64,000 nt of DNA. Source: Paraspadella gotoi. Its lineage: Eukaryota > Chaetognatha. The stretch is from NCBI GenBank assembly GCA_051294375.1, contig CM119270.1, forward strand, positions 15,332,863-15,396,862, written 5' to 3'. Positions 35,437 to 46,360 of the stretch are shown here, one piece after another. The translations under genes and the position numbers were made by a program. Within the stretch, counting starts at the first letter, position 1; every line of letters starts with the position of its first letter. The notes beneath the pieces are model-generated. The model ran no database searches and was not told the origin of the DNA. It worked only from the letters and a program-made list of their open reading frames with translations.

Positions 35437-35744
35437 TCGAATGTTGCGAGAAGTCACTAGGGGTTAGAGAACGTCACGGGAGAGCGTCGCTTGACTCGCC
35501 TTTCTCGTCCTTCTCCGAGTTTGTGGAGAAGAATCCACCGAACGCAATAGAGCTAGCTGGAGCTCACTCCAGTGTCGAGGGGTGTCAGTTCTCTTCGACA
35601 CACTGCTCCGTCTGGTCAGCTGCGCATTGGCGCGGCGTGTCGTAATTTAAAGGGATGCGTATCCGCGCGCGCCTCAGCGCGCAATATTGGAGTGTAGCAG
35701 AATGGTCGAGTCAGAGACGGCTGCCGGGCGGTCCCCATCCAAAA
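35437..35744. other. GC-rich block with short inverted repeats
   Basis: Contains several small hairpins (GAGCTAGCTGGAGCTC, GTGTCAGTTCTCTTCGACAC, GCGCGCGCCTCAGCGCGC). It lies immediately upstream of the first terminal-repeat copy. It could be part of an older retroelement LTR, but there is no second copy in the window to prove it. Confidence 0.3.
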
Positions 35745-35767
35745 TGTTAATCGCTTAACGATCCGGC

Positions 35768-36011
35768 TATGGTGGACTAAAACCACGCAACCGTTCATCC
35801 ACGGCCATTGGTGCCGGAGGCAAGTCATTCGCCTCGCAACCAAAGGTCCGGGGTTCTAAGCCCGGTGGTCGTCTGGCAGTTTAGAGGGACGGGGCGCTTA
35901 TACCGCGCCTGGTAACTCGGGTGTACAGCCTGAATCCGAAGGCTCAGGGACTGCTTATGAGTTGAAGCCCCGGTTCTGTCATTAACATAATATCAATTAT
36001 CACTCTCTTCA
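35768..36011 (+). mobile_element. Terminal-repeat-like element, copy A
   Basis: About 244 bases, closely similar to 36208-36460. It starts TATGGTGGACTAAAACCAC and ends CTCTCTTCA. Inside, GCCGGAGGCAAGTCATTCG and GGTCCGGGGTTCTAAGCCC resemble the A and B boxes of a tRNA gene, so a Pol III promoter is plausible. TTGGTGAGCCGAC directly follows, in the position of a primer-binding site. Confidence 0.7.
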
Positions 36012-36207
36012 TTGGTGAGCCGACTTCCGAACACAACAGCAACACACTTTCAGGCGAGCATGCCGTGCAACCTGGCGATGCGACACTTTCGCTCCACAAC
36101 ACATCAGGCAACATGGCCTCAACTTGGTGAACGCACTTTCCACCAACAACAACAATGTCACTGAAGAGACGGTAACAAGCAGACATCTTCCTACGGGAGG
36201 GGGGGGA
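36012..36207 (+). mobile_element. Interior of a TRIM-like element
   Basis: A 196-base segment between two terminal-repeat copies. It begins with TGGTGAGCCGACTTCCG (TGG start, as in tRNA primer-binding sites) and ends with GGGAGGGGGGGGA, a polypurine tract directly before the second repeat. No protein is encoded. This layout is that of a terminal-repeat retrotransposon in miniature. Confidence 0.6.
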
Positions 36208-36460
36208 TGTTATGGTGACTAAAACCCACCAACGCGTTCATCCAGCGGGCCCCCCATTGGTGCCGGAGGCAAGTCATTCGGTCCCTCCCAACCCAAAGGT
36301 CGGGGTTCTAGCGCGGTGGTGCGTCTGGCAGTTTAGAGGGACGGGGCGTTAAACCGCTGTAACTCGGTGTTACAGAGCCTGATCCGAAGCTCAGGACCTC
36401 GCTTTATATTGAACGGTTCTCTGTGTCATGTAACATATATCAATTAATCACTCTCTTCCA
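36208..36460 (+). mobile_element. Terminal-repeat-like element, copy B
   Basis: About 253 bases, starting TGTTATGGTG and ending CTCTTCCA, i.e. TG...CA. It shares the tRNA-like boxes with copy A. Confidence 0.7.
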
Positions 36461-39400
36461 AACGGCCTTTGGTTTTCCTTGTATTTCTAAAATATTATAA
36501 ATTCGTTTATATACGATAATTTCGTTTTTTAGTTTACTTAACCGCTCCGCTTTAAAGGAAATAAATGTTTCGTATTTTAAATTGTCGAACTTATTACAAG
36601 GTGTCCTATGTCCATTTACTTGCTCTACGTGATCATTGTGTACCGGCGCAAGATCTGTTACGCGCAATTAATATTTCGCCTAAGCAAATTTGTTTTGGAG
36701 GAGCAATATTAGTTCAATTTACAAAAGACTGATTTAAAAATGGAAAACGTGCATGAAGATCAAAAGAGGAGAATAATAATTAGGCTAAATTTTTTACTGT
36801 TCCGCCTAACCTACTGATCGCTTTAGAAAAACCACTTAAAAAATACTTATTTAAAAAAAAAATTAAAAAAATTATTACGCAAAGTCCCTTAAGCCCTTTA
36901 ACCTCTAACCACCTCTAATGCTAAGCTATCCACAAATTCGATTACTACATAAAAATTAATGTGGTTAATTTTTAAAACTTACCAACTAATATAGCAGGAA
37001 GACAGTAATGCTAATGAGAACGGCCGAGGCAGACGCCATTGCGGACACGGACAGTCAGGGTGACGAAGAACTGAAGTTGAGAATAAACCTAAATTTTAAA
37101 AAAAGTGGCACAGTAACGCGAGAAAATAACTTAGATGTGAGGGAATTTATGTAAAATGGCAGAACAAAAATGGCGCTATACGACCCAAAAAACGTAAGGG
37201 CTGAGGTGTAAAGATGGAGTCGTTGAAGGGGCATAAAGATTATTTTTGCTACGGGCTGAACTGAAAATGTGATTAGCATATAGAAATAAAATTCAAACAA
37301 TCTTAAACCAAAAGGAAAGTTAAAGGTTGTGCTTTACCAACGATCGATGGCTGCAACAAGGGGTCCTAAAATGGAGAGGGTGACACGAAAAGACGGATGT
37401 AATGACGGCAAAAATAAGCGGCGTGGAATTTGAAGTTATTCAATTGGAAAATGATCTACCATGATGGAAAAAAAATGTCACGGTTTCCTTACTAAAATTT
37501 AGATCTTATTTATTCTTAACGCTTATATCATTAATTTTATAAAAAGTGATACAAGCTTTAAATCACTAAAACTTATCAAATCAAGAAAATATTTTATTTA
37601 TTAGCATGAAAAATAAGTTTTTATATTAATTATAATAATTTTTATAATTAATATAAAAATAATTAAAAGAATATTAAAAAAATTGATAATATTTAAATTT
37701 TTTAAAAATTTTAAAAATTTACTGCTTTAAAATATTGAATTTCCAAGAATTTGGATTATTTTATTAGATTTATGATTAAAGAAGATAATTTTTTAACTAA
37801 AATAATAAAAAAAATTATTTTTTATAAAAATTTATTGTTTACTGCATAATATAGGTAAAGTGATAAAAAAGATTGAACGATAAATATTTTTTTACTTGCC
37901 TATGGACATATAATTAATAAATTTTAAATATTTAATTGGGAATTCCTGATAGAGGCTCAAAAAGGTTAAGCAAAAATTACATTACAGGACTTTTTAAAAT
38001 TTTAATGTTTATGTAAAAAAAAAAATAATAAATAAAAAACTATATTATCGGATGAATGATGAATAATGATTTTCGTTAAATTTTTCTTAATTTTAACCCA
38101 CTTATCAATCCAAAATATTTAAAAAAAAGGGTTAAAGTTTACTTTTGCCAACCGCGGTTTTGGTGGCATTTGTTTGAAAGACTACTTAAAAAATTTATTC
38201 TTTATTTTTTTTTAAAAAAAAATTTAAAAAAATATTATCAAGACTCTCACACACCTAACCCAAACCCCTCTTAACCTAACCACCTTAACGCACGCCCTAA
38301 ACACTCTTACCGCTAACCCTTAGCGTAACTCCGGCCAGCGAAAGGTAAATAACGCGAAAGAAAGAATTATACTTTGGTATATAAAACAACTTTTTATAAG
38401 CTAGTCTGAATCTGCTTTAAAAAAAATTAACATTTCCTATCTATAAATAAAATATTTTAAAAATAATTATTAATAGCTTTTGCTATTTTAAACAATTTGG
38501 CCAATGAAAGTTCTCAAATCAAACTTCAGACTTACCGCCATTGTATAAAGTTTGTTTCTTAATTTGATCGCCATAAAAATAAAAAAAATTAAAAAAAATT
38601 TATAGTTTTAATATTTAAATCGCAAATGATAAGCGTTTTTAACCTATATAGAATTTTATCCCAAAGATTAAAAAGAAGTCTAATTTTTTACTTCCCCTCT
38701 AAATATGTAAAGAAACAGAAATTGTTATAACATGTTTTTTTATTTAACTTTTTTATGAAGAATCTAACACATCTTGTCAAAGTTTAAGAAAATTTTTTTT
38801 AACATTTGATTATTTTATAGAAAATTATATTAGAAATATTTAATTCTTCTATTTAAAATTTAGTTAATTATACTATCTCCATCTAAATATCTTTACTTTG
38901 ATCACCCAAATAATTTTTTATTTTTTAACTGTTCCATCCTTATACTGGAGGCCACAAATGCAATAATACATAATCTTTACATTTTTAATAATTTTTATTT
39001 TTAAAAAAAAATTGGCGATCCAAGAATTGGAGACTACGCTCTGGAGGCTTTAGTGGGAAAACGAAGAGAAGGAAAAAAAAGAATTGGTTTCTTTATGGAA
39101 AAAAAATTTTATAAATGCCGGTAACAATATGATATTAAAAGAAATGTTTTTAACTCACAAGCTAAAGAGTTGTTTTTGTTTAAATTAGATAATTTGTAAT
39201 GGATTTTGTTTTTTTATTGCTTTTGGATTAGAGTATTTACAAGTTTTTTATTTGTTTTGAACCTTGTATCAGCCAGTTTAATAAATATTTTTGGATTTTA
39301 TACTTAAGAGATGGAGAAGAAACAATTTAACCTTGATTATCTCTCTCTCTCTCGTCTCTCCAAATTATTAAATGATTATTCATAATCATAAATAAAAGAC

Positions 39401-39667
39401 TCTGTTACTTTGTAAATATAATTATTATATTTTTTTTATAAATTATTATTATTCTAAATGATTTTTTTAAATATTAAATTATAAATAACTTAAGCCGAAA
39501 CTTAATTTTAGAAATTTAAACTCTAATTTACCCTAACTGTACCCTATACAGACTTACGCTCATATCCAACTTACTTTTACGCCTTAACTACCTCTAACCC
39601 TAACTTACTCCTAACTTATTTTTAATTTTTCTAGTTAGCTTACACTTACTTCCTTAATTTTACTCTT
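36461..39667. other. Long AT-rich block with CCTAA-like motifs
   Basis: Very AT-rich, with many A/T homopolymers. Degenerate CTAACC/CCTAAC-rich stretches lie at 36880-36925, 38245-38325 and 39530-39615. No exon is supported. Confidence 0.6.
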
Positions 39668-39921
39668 TGAAGAGACAGTAATAATTTGTTATGTGTCTAG
39701 TGGACAGAACAGTTTCAAATGTAGCAGTCCTCTGAGCCTTCGGATCAGGCTGTAACACTGTGTTAGCAGGCGGGTTAAGCGCCTCCGTCGCCTCTAACAC
39801 TGCTAGGGCGACGCACACGGGCAATAGAACGCCGGACCTTTGGATCCTGGGAAGCGAATGACTTACTCCGGCACCTAATGGCCGCTGATGAAGCCGGTTG
39901 GTGGATTTTAATCCACGGCAT
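39668..39921 (-). mobile_element. Terminal-repeat-like element, copy C (solo)
   Basis: Reverse-strand copy of the same family. It keeps the GCCGTGGATTAAAATCCAC start, the tRNA-like box region (AAGTCATTCGCTTCCC...GGTCCGGCGTTC) and the CTGTCTCTTCA end. No interior segment or partner flanks it. Confidence 0.7.
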
Positions 39922-41064
39922 ACTCGCTTAGACGGCATGAATTTAATTGGTAACCTAATTTTAACGCTATACGTTGGGTTGTACCAATTTCATATAACAA
40001 AAATAAAAAATGACTAAAAATTATATCTGAATTCTTTTATTTTTTCCCGCGAAACGTTAGGTCCATAGGTCTCCAGAATCTCCAGACAGTATTGATCTCT
40101 AAGAAGGCCGAAAAAAATGTAAGTTTTATAATTTTTTTAATGACCACTTGCTTTTTTGGACTTATGAATTCAAATTTATCATTTAAATCAATCCTAATAA
40201 AAATAATAATTTTTTTTACTAATTATTATTTAATTAAAATATATTTTAAAAAATATATATTATAAAAAACAAATAATAGTTTAAACATTTTGCTGTAGTA
40301 CAAATTTTTTTTTCGCATCATGGTACACATGTTGACACTAGACAAGCGTCTATTTCTGATGGATATCTTGCGTTCGTCGCGGCTGCGGTGGTCATCGGGC
40401 TACGGAAAAATAAAATTAAGAGCGGCCACAGAGAGGGTTGGAAGAAGTTATTTTCCAGCGGTGCTCGGGCTTGTGCCCCAGCCCAATGTTTTTTACGTTT
40501 TTCATAGCAAGTCGATGGCGGCGACGGCGAACTTGGCGGTGCGGAAAAATGAAAATAAAAAAAAACCGTTGGCGAAGTGAAAGAGGGTCGACGGAAAATT
40601 TCCATGGCAACTGTTAGAAAAGTGATATTTGAGAACACGAATAACACGGAGAAATTTTGGATTTTAACCAAGGCCATGATCGCGCATGTAGATGTATTAG
40701 GCGTGTAAAAATTTTCGAGAGCGACTAGTAGGCGACGAGGAGCGGACGAGTAGCGAAAAACGAGGCGAAAAACAGGCGAAAACAGCGGAACAGTTTCCAT
40801 TAAATAATAAATTTCATCGATGAAAACGTGAAACTACGCTTTGTTCCGGCAGATTTGAAGTTTCAGAGCACTGAACTATCCATTTGTAAATAACGAATGG
40901 CAAGTGTACGTCGTCTCAGGTGCCATATTAAAGCCTGCCGCTAAAAAGTTTGTTTAGCGGACTTTTTTAATGTGATAATTTTAACAAGGCAAATAGGAAG
41001 GGCCGCTTGCAAGCCACTAAACTAATGTTGATATGTTTTTGTGATAAGTTTTCTACTTTTACCA
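39922..41064. other. AT-rich noncoding with GC-rich patch
   Basis: A patch at 40320-40800 gives 86- and 160-codon frames on opposite strands. It includes short GGCGAGGCGAAAAACAGGCG-type repeats. I cannot support either frame. Confidence 0.4.
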
Positions 41065-41229
41065 ATGAGCACGGTAGACGAGGGACAGCGTAAGGACTTG
41101 ACCATACAATTCTTAAATGTAGTATTTATGGTTTTCTGGCTTTGGTTTCATCTAAGACCGTTTACCGATTTTTCTTTGGTTCCTGGCAAAGGAAAGATAC
41201 CGAAGGACGTTAGAGGAATCAAATACTAA
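41065..41229 (+). CDS. Small ORF, possible single-span membrane microprotein
   Basis: An uninterrupted ATG frame of 54 codons has a polar N-terminus (MSTVDEGQRKDLTI), one hydrophobic stretch (FLNVVFMVFWLWF) and a basic C-terminus. It needs no splicing or frame repair, unlike most frames here. No family is recognised. A chance ORF of this length is possible. Confidence 0.25.
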   Translation: MSTVDEGQRKDLTIQFLNVVFMVFWLWFHLRPFTDFSLVPGKGKIPKDVRGIKY

Positions 41230-41807
41230 TAACACTTTTTAATTTATTTGTTGGGCGTCAGGTGCAAATATTGTAAAATATAGCAATTAAACGGACATTT
41301 TCGAGTGGGAGGACCGGTTTTGAAATGCTCATATTGTACAAGGACGGCATTATGTTTAGTCCTTTTTTGGGCATTAGAGAATGAGTTAACGAGTTGGTCC
41401 TTAGAGTAGGAAACTTGTATAGATTTAAAAATATTCCTTAGAATTTACAGTAAAAAATACCGAAAAAAAGAGAAATTTTAAAGGAAGAACCGGCTCTGCG
41501 GAGTATCGTTTTTAGAAATTGGCTTTGAATACTATCTAAATATTTATGGACGTTTATGTTGTTGGCAACTTTTTAGATACTAAAAAGCTTGCGACTAGTC
41601 GAAAACATTCGCATTTTGCAGTATTTAAAGCGCTAGCTGGTGCAACTTTGCCTTGAACCAAAAAAAACTGGAAAAAATTTCGGTTCGGCCTCGAATTTTT
41701 TTTCTTCGGCGAAGCGACATATCTACTCTCTTTGCCAAACCCCCGTAATCTTTTCGGAAATAATTTCCACCACATCAAATGTCTTTCGACCCATAAAAGA
41801 GCGACCA

Positions 41808-41808
<1 letters not shown>

Positions 41809-41853
<45 letters not shown>

Positions 41854-41979
41854 GAGAGAGAGAGAGAGAAGGAGAGAGAGAGAGAGAGCCAACGGGATAT
41901 AATCTGGACGAAGAATATAAAAAGCCGAGATGAGGGATCAAGAAAGGAAGGAAGCCAAAGAGAGCAGAAGAGAGAAGAC

Positions 41980-42024
<45 letters not shown>

Positions 42025-42160
42025 GAAAACGGTTGGATAGAGACGGACGGACGGACGGACTTTTGTTTTGAGGATGACCTTTAGCGTCCGGGCCTCTCGC
42101 CAACGGAAACGTTAAGCGGTCATGGTTAAGGTATCCGATAGGCGTTTTTGAGAGAGAGAT

Positions 42161-42191
<31 letters not shown>

Positions 42192-42248
42192 AGAAGGAGA
42201 GAGAGAGAGAGAAAGAGAGAGAGGAGAGAGAGAGAGAGAGAGAGAGGA
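41809..42248. repeat. Series of (GA)n microsatellites
   Basis: GA tracts at 41811-41888, 41983-42018 and 42150-42247, with short unique spacers. A 100-N gap follows at 42261-42360. Confidence 0.95.
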
Positions 42249-42388
42249 GGTACGAAGTTGNNNNNNNNNNNNNNNNNNNNNNNNNNNNNNNNNNNNNNNN
42301 NNNNNNNNNNNNNNNNNNNNNNNNNNNNNNNNNNNNNNNNNNNNNNNNNNNNNNNNNNNNTTTCATTTTTCTATCTCATTCTACAAAG

Positions 42389-42809
42389 ATGAAGTTTTTT
42401 GTCTTGATGATCTTGGCCGGCGTTTTGGTCGAGGCGAGGAAACTGGATAATCTGGTAAATCGTGTGATTGTAGTCTGAGAGTTCAGCAATTGGCTAAGAT
42501 TGACGATACGATTGAAATTTTTTCGATCAGGACGTCAAAAACAACTTGGCCATCGCCATCGATGACAATGACAAAGAGACCGGCTGAAGTCGCCGCTGAT
42601 GACATCGATGATGAAACTTCCGATGACGAACGATGATCGTCGCCTTCCGCGACGCAAAGAACAAGAAGCTTCGTGCCGCCGTTCGAGCGGCCGTCGTGGA
42701 AATACCCAATCCGCCCACGACGACAGAGGGACCCGGAGAATGCCGTAAGACCTGGAGACCTTGCAAAGTCCATGAGCAGTGCTGCAAGCCTTTGAAAGTG
42801 CAAACTTGA
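42389..42809 (+). CDS. Candidate secreted cysteine peptide precursor (2 exons)
   Basis: Exon 1 (42389-42454) encodes a signal peptide, MKFFVLMILAGVLVEA, and ends at CTG/GTAAAT. Exon 2 starts after TCGATCAG at 42531 in phase 0. Its first and last parts share one frame. Between about 42583 and 42633 an acidic stretch (DDIDDETSDDE) is in another frame, so two compensating indels probably exist. The C-terminal part, ending at TGA 42807, carries ECRKTWRPCKVHEQCCK: C-x6-C-x5-CC. That spacing opens many inhibitor-knot peptides, but the two later cysteines are missing. A defence, toxin-like or hormone peptide is possible, and no family is certain. Confidence 0.5.
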
Positions 42810-44129
42810 GAGGAATCATGGGTGGAATTGCTTCATTTTTGCCTGACCAATGGAAATGCTGATCAGTTCCCTTTAAACTAAAAATGATTCAAGAACTATG
42901 AATATAAATTTTCGAAAGAATTTAAATCACACCAAGCGTTTTTATTGTTACATTGTCATTAGAAATGTAGAAATTTAAACACAGAATGTCGACAAAGAAT
43001 TTTTCTCTGGGCCCAACAGATTATATAATTTTAAAAATGCGATTGTTTCAGCCGCAATTTTTGAATTTCAAAAAAATTCAAAAAATGGATAAAAAATGTA
43101 GCCCGTTTTAATGATACAACGAGACGACTTCCAAGTTAGCTTAATAGTTTCACCATATCCCTTGGATGAGAACTTGTTTCATCTTCATCGTAATACAACT
43201 CTTCAGTCCGGGTTTTACGTTAATAAAAAGTTCACGTGTTGTTAGGAGTTTTGAAAAATCATCGGTATTAACAAATTCCGTCCCACCTAAGGCGCATCAC
43301 GCATAAAACGGGGTAAACTCTTGCGCAATCCAGTAAACAAAAAAGAATTTCGGAATCTTCTTTAACCAGTTTTTTTTAAACATTCAAGATTTTTTTTCGA
43401 GGATTTCATTTTTCTATATTTTTTTTTCCGCTTAATTTTTTTATAATAATTTAATTCCTAATTAGCTCAAGGCTTATTAATAATTCTATGGCAGTGAATT
43501 TTTGATTTGGGGTATTTTCAACATTGAATCTTAAAAACTTAAATACACTATTAATTATTCTTTTCCCACTGATAAATATGAAACTTTCTTATTGTAAAAA
43601 AAAACGGTTGGCATTAAGTTATCTTCTCCTTATAACATAGAACCTACACTGGTGAATTTCTGATCTTTCAAAATACGGATAAGACATGATTTCCTTTTCA
43701 CGTTAACATTCCAACTTTACGGTATCAGCCATTATTAAAAAGATAACTAAAAAGCGATTTTTCATGGTAAGAACAACTTTTAATGAATAAAATTGCTCGT
43801 AAGATCTGTCGCTGTTTTTTTTAGATATACACTACTGCTTAGGCAAAAAAATTTGGCAGACGCTATATTATCTAAACTTGTTTTTTTGTTTCCCACTGCT
43901 TTTTCCTTTTTTTCTTTCTTTCTCCGAACTTTCGCTTCGTGACTCTCTTTTTTCTCTTTCTAGCTATACTGTGTGAAGTATTTTGAAGTCTTCACGCCAA
44001 CATATCATTAACGTTAAAATATTATTTATTTCGTACATAGTCAGTCACTCCTGTCCCTACAAACTGTTCTCACCCCCACGAGATAGGGGGAGCAGCGACG
44101 ACAGTCAGCTTACTGAGTCCAGTAAAACA
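42810..44129. other. AT-rich noncoding
   Basis: No supported exon between the two secreted-peptide candidates. Confidence 0.45.
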
Positions 44130-44525
44130 ATGTCAATTGCCTTTTGGGTGACTGCTCTCTCTCTCTCGATCTCGGTCCATCGTATCCTCTCGTCGTCTGT
44201 CTCCCTCTCTCTGGCACTCTCCTCTCTCCTCCTTCTCTCTCTCTCTCTCTCCATCATGTTTGGTAAAATTAACACGCGCTGAAAGAAACTCGAAATAAGA
44301 GTCAAAACATTGTCCATTTCAAAAATAAAACTCGTTGTTTGTAAACAAAAAATAAACTTTTTCTCTCTCAATTTATTTTCAGAAAACTTCGGTAAGCGTA
44401 ATGATTTGAGTTGCAGAAGTTTGGTTGCCAAGCGGAGGATTAAAAAATGCGACCAGATTGTGTGTGCGGGAGAAAGTTGTGGTGCCAGCAAAAACACCTG
44501 TCGATTGAGAGGAAAAAAATACTGA
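44130..44525 (+). CDS. Candidate secreted peptide precursor with dibasic site (2 exons)
   Basis: Exon 1 runs from ATG at 44130 to TTTG/GTAAAA at 44262 (MSIAFWVTALSLSIS, then a Ser/Leu run encoded by CT repeat). Exon 2 begins after TTATTTTCAG at 44393. The junction is in phase, making the Glu of ENFGKRND. GKR looks like an amidation and cleavage signal. After it come five Cys in LSCRSL...KKCDQIVCAGESC...NTCRLRGKKY. The stop is at 44523. The CT repeat inside exon 1 makes its length uncertain, and an odd cysteine count suggests a missing residue or dimer. The family is not recognised. Confidence 0.45.
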
Positions 44526-45385
44526 CGAGCTCCTCCAGTTAACATTAAAAAATGAATGCGGTTTTTTAATTCGTTAACCGTATAAGATATGTTCTCATCT
44601 ATTAAAACTATAAATCTAAGTCAAAAACCGAGTTTTATTTAAAATAAAACGCACACTCATCAAATACTCACAAATTAAAAAGTGAGGCTACAAAAAAATT
44701 TTTTTTGCAGAACATAATTAAATTTTTGCCCTAATTTTTTTAGGGTATACCCAGAAGCACCAACAATAGGGAATATTTTGATTAGAATTGTGGACATTTT
44801 GAAGTATTTTCGTTTAACAAATTGTAATAAAATGTAAAAATGTAAATTTTTTAAACTCGTCAATTTAAACATTAATCCCATAGGGCAAACAATAGATGAC
44901 TTCAACGGCAATGAACCGAACTCAGAGGTAAAGAAGAATAAGAAGGACCCAAAAGCCCGGAGTAAAAAAATTTTTCTTTTCAAGGCATCTTAAGCACATT
45001 CAAATCAAAGACAAAAGGAGCAAAATGACAAATAATGACATAATTTTTTTATTTAAAAAGTAGCAAAATGAATATTGATTCTTGATTAGAAAATGACAGC
45101 AGATGATTTTTAATTTAATCTGTAGTCTCGCCAGACCTTGTCTTAGAGTTAAAATTTAAATTAACATTTTGTTGGTAATATTCCTAACAGTATGAAAAAA
45201 GTGTTTGTTTGCTACAACAATTTCCTCGCAATAGAAAATCACTGCCCTATACAAAATACGAGGAATTGGGTTTGATTTCTTAAACCTTTCATTCAAAATT
45301 CAAAGTAAGAAGAAAGAATAAGAGGGAGGATGAGCAGATAGCAGGGTTAAATTCAGAGAGAGAGGGAAGAGACGAGATGCAGCAC

Positions 45386-45416
<31 letters not shown>

Positions 45417-46019
45417 GAGGAGGGATAGAAGAAGAAAAGAATAGAAGAGAGGTCGCGTGTTGAGCTTGCCGACAAGAGACTCTCTGCAGAGTGTAGCACC
45501 TTCTGCAGTATATTTTGGCGCCCGTCAAAACCAGTCAATCAGAATATTTCGGAGAAAAATCTAAAATTCATGATAAAAAAGACAGATAGAATAAAAAAAG
45601 ACAAAAGTAAAATCAATTAAATTCCTTTCTTAAAAGGATTTCAATGGAAGAATGTTCTCATTTCGTGCGGTCCCATACGTGAAGACATATCCATGAATTA
45701 TCAGTACTGAATTGAACGGTCTTTTCATCCTCTTGAATTCGCCGTAAGCGGGAAACAATTAATAAAAAGAAGAAAAAATATAAACACTTAATTCGCAGAA
45801 ATGTTCCAACGCGGTAAACGTTAAAATAATAAAACTATTCTTTTCGGTTTATGTTGCGTGATGCTAAAAATGCAATATAGTAACTCAGCTCAATTATCTT
45901 AGCGACTGAATGCAAATCCCTTAACAGATTTTGTTTTCTTAACCACTCTAACTTACGTTCACTACTGTGGATTTTTTTTTTTTTTTTTTTGCCTTTTATT
46001 TATTTTTTTTTAGTCGAAA
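44526..46019. other. Noncoding, AT-rich with GA tract
   Basis: A GA tract lies at 45354-45420. No supported exon. Confidence 0.45.
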
Positions 46020-46360
46020 ATGAATTTTTTTTTTTCCATGATGATCTTGGTGGCGTCATCTACCGGTCGCGAGAAAGAATATGGAAAATGAGTGTGAATT
46101 CGTCACGTGGAGTTCACTAAATTCCCCTATTCACAGAATCGCAGCTATTCGATGACCTTCAAACGTCCAACAACGACTTTGTTAAGATCGTCGAAGACTC
46201 CACTCCGACTCCGAAGGTTCGCGATCGCTGCGGAAAGAATCCCCCAACGGTCCGTCGACAGAAGAAACCCCGGTGGCTGCAGTCAAAGTCTTTAGACCAC
46301 TGCAACCGTCTCCTCGACAATGTTTCCCCCTTTTCTCTGCAACTTAAAAGTCATGGGTGA
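46020..46360 (+). CDS. Candidate small secreted protein (2 exons)
   Basis: ATG at 46020 opens a signal-like segment, MNFFFSMMILVASSTGR, similar in style to the one at 42389. The frame then meets TGA at 46089, just before GTGTGA, so the donor is unclear or a base is missing. An acceptor (TATTCACAG) precedes exon 2 at 46137, open to TGA at 46358: SQLFDDLQTSNNDFVK, then Thr/Pro and Arg/Lys-rich sequence with two Cys. It probably belongs to the same kind of locus as 42389. Low certainty. Confidence 0.35.

Noticed and set aside
35690-35760. Possible tRNA gene before the first terminal repeat
   Set aside because: A D-arm-like string is present, but there is no matching B box or acceptor stem, so I cannot fold a tRNA.
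35820-35870. Possible functional tRNA inside the repeat copies
   Set aside because: The A and B boxes are tRNA-like, but acceptor and anticodon stems do not pair and the unit recurs as a repeat, so it is a derived promoter rather than a tRNA gene.
35944-36186. 80-codon minus-strand frame in the TRIM-like interior
   Set aside because: Wrong strand for the element, no motif, and it overlaps the primer-site candidate.
39668-39938. 92-codon minus-strand frame at the repeat copy C
   Set aside because: The frame covers the mobile repeat and is not kept in copies A, B and D.
40318-40800. 160-codon minus-strand frame
   Set aside because: The composition is not repetitive, but no domain, start context or splice evidence was found, and an 86-codon frame overlaps on the other strand.
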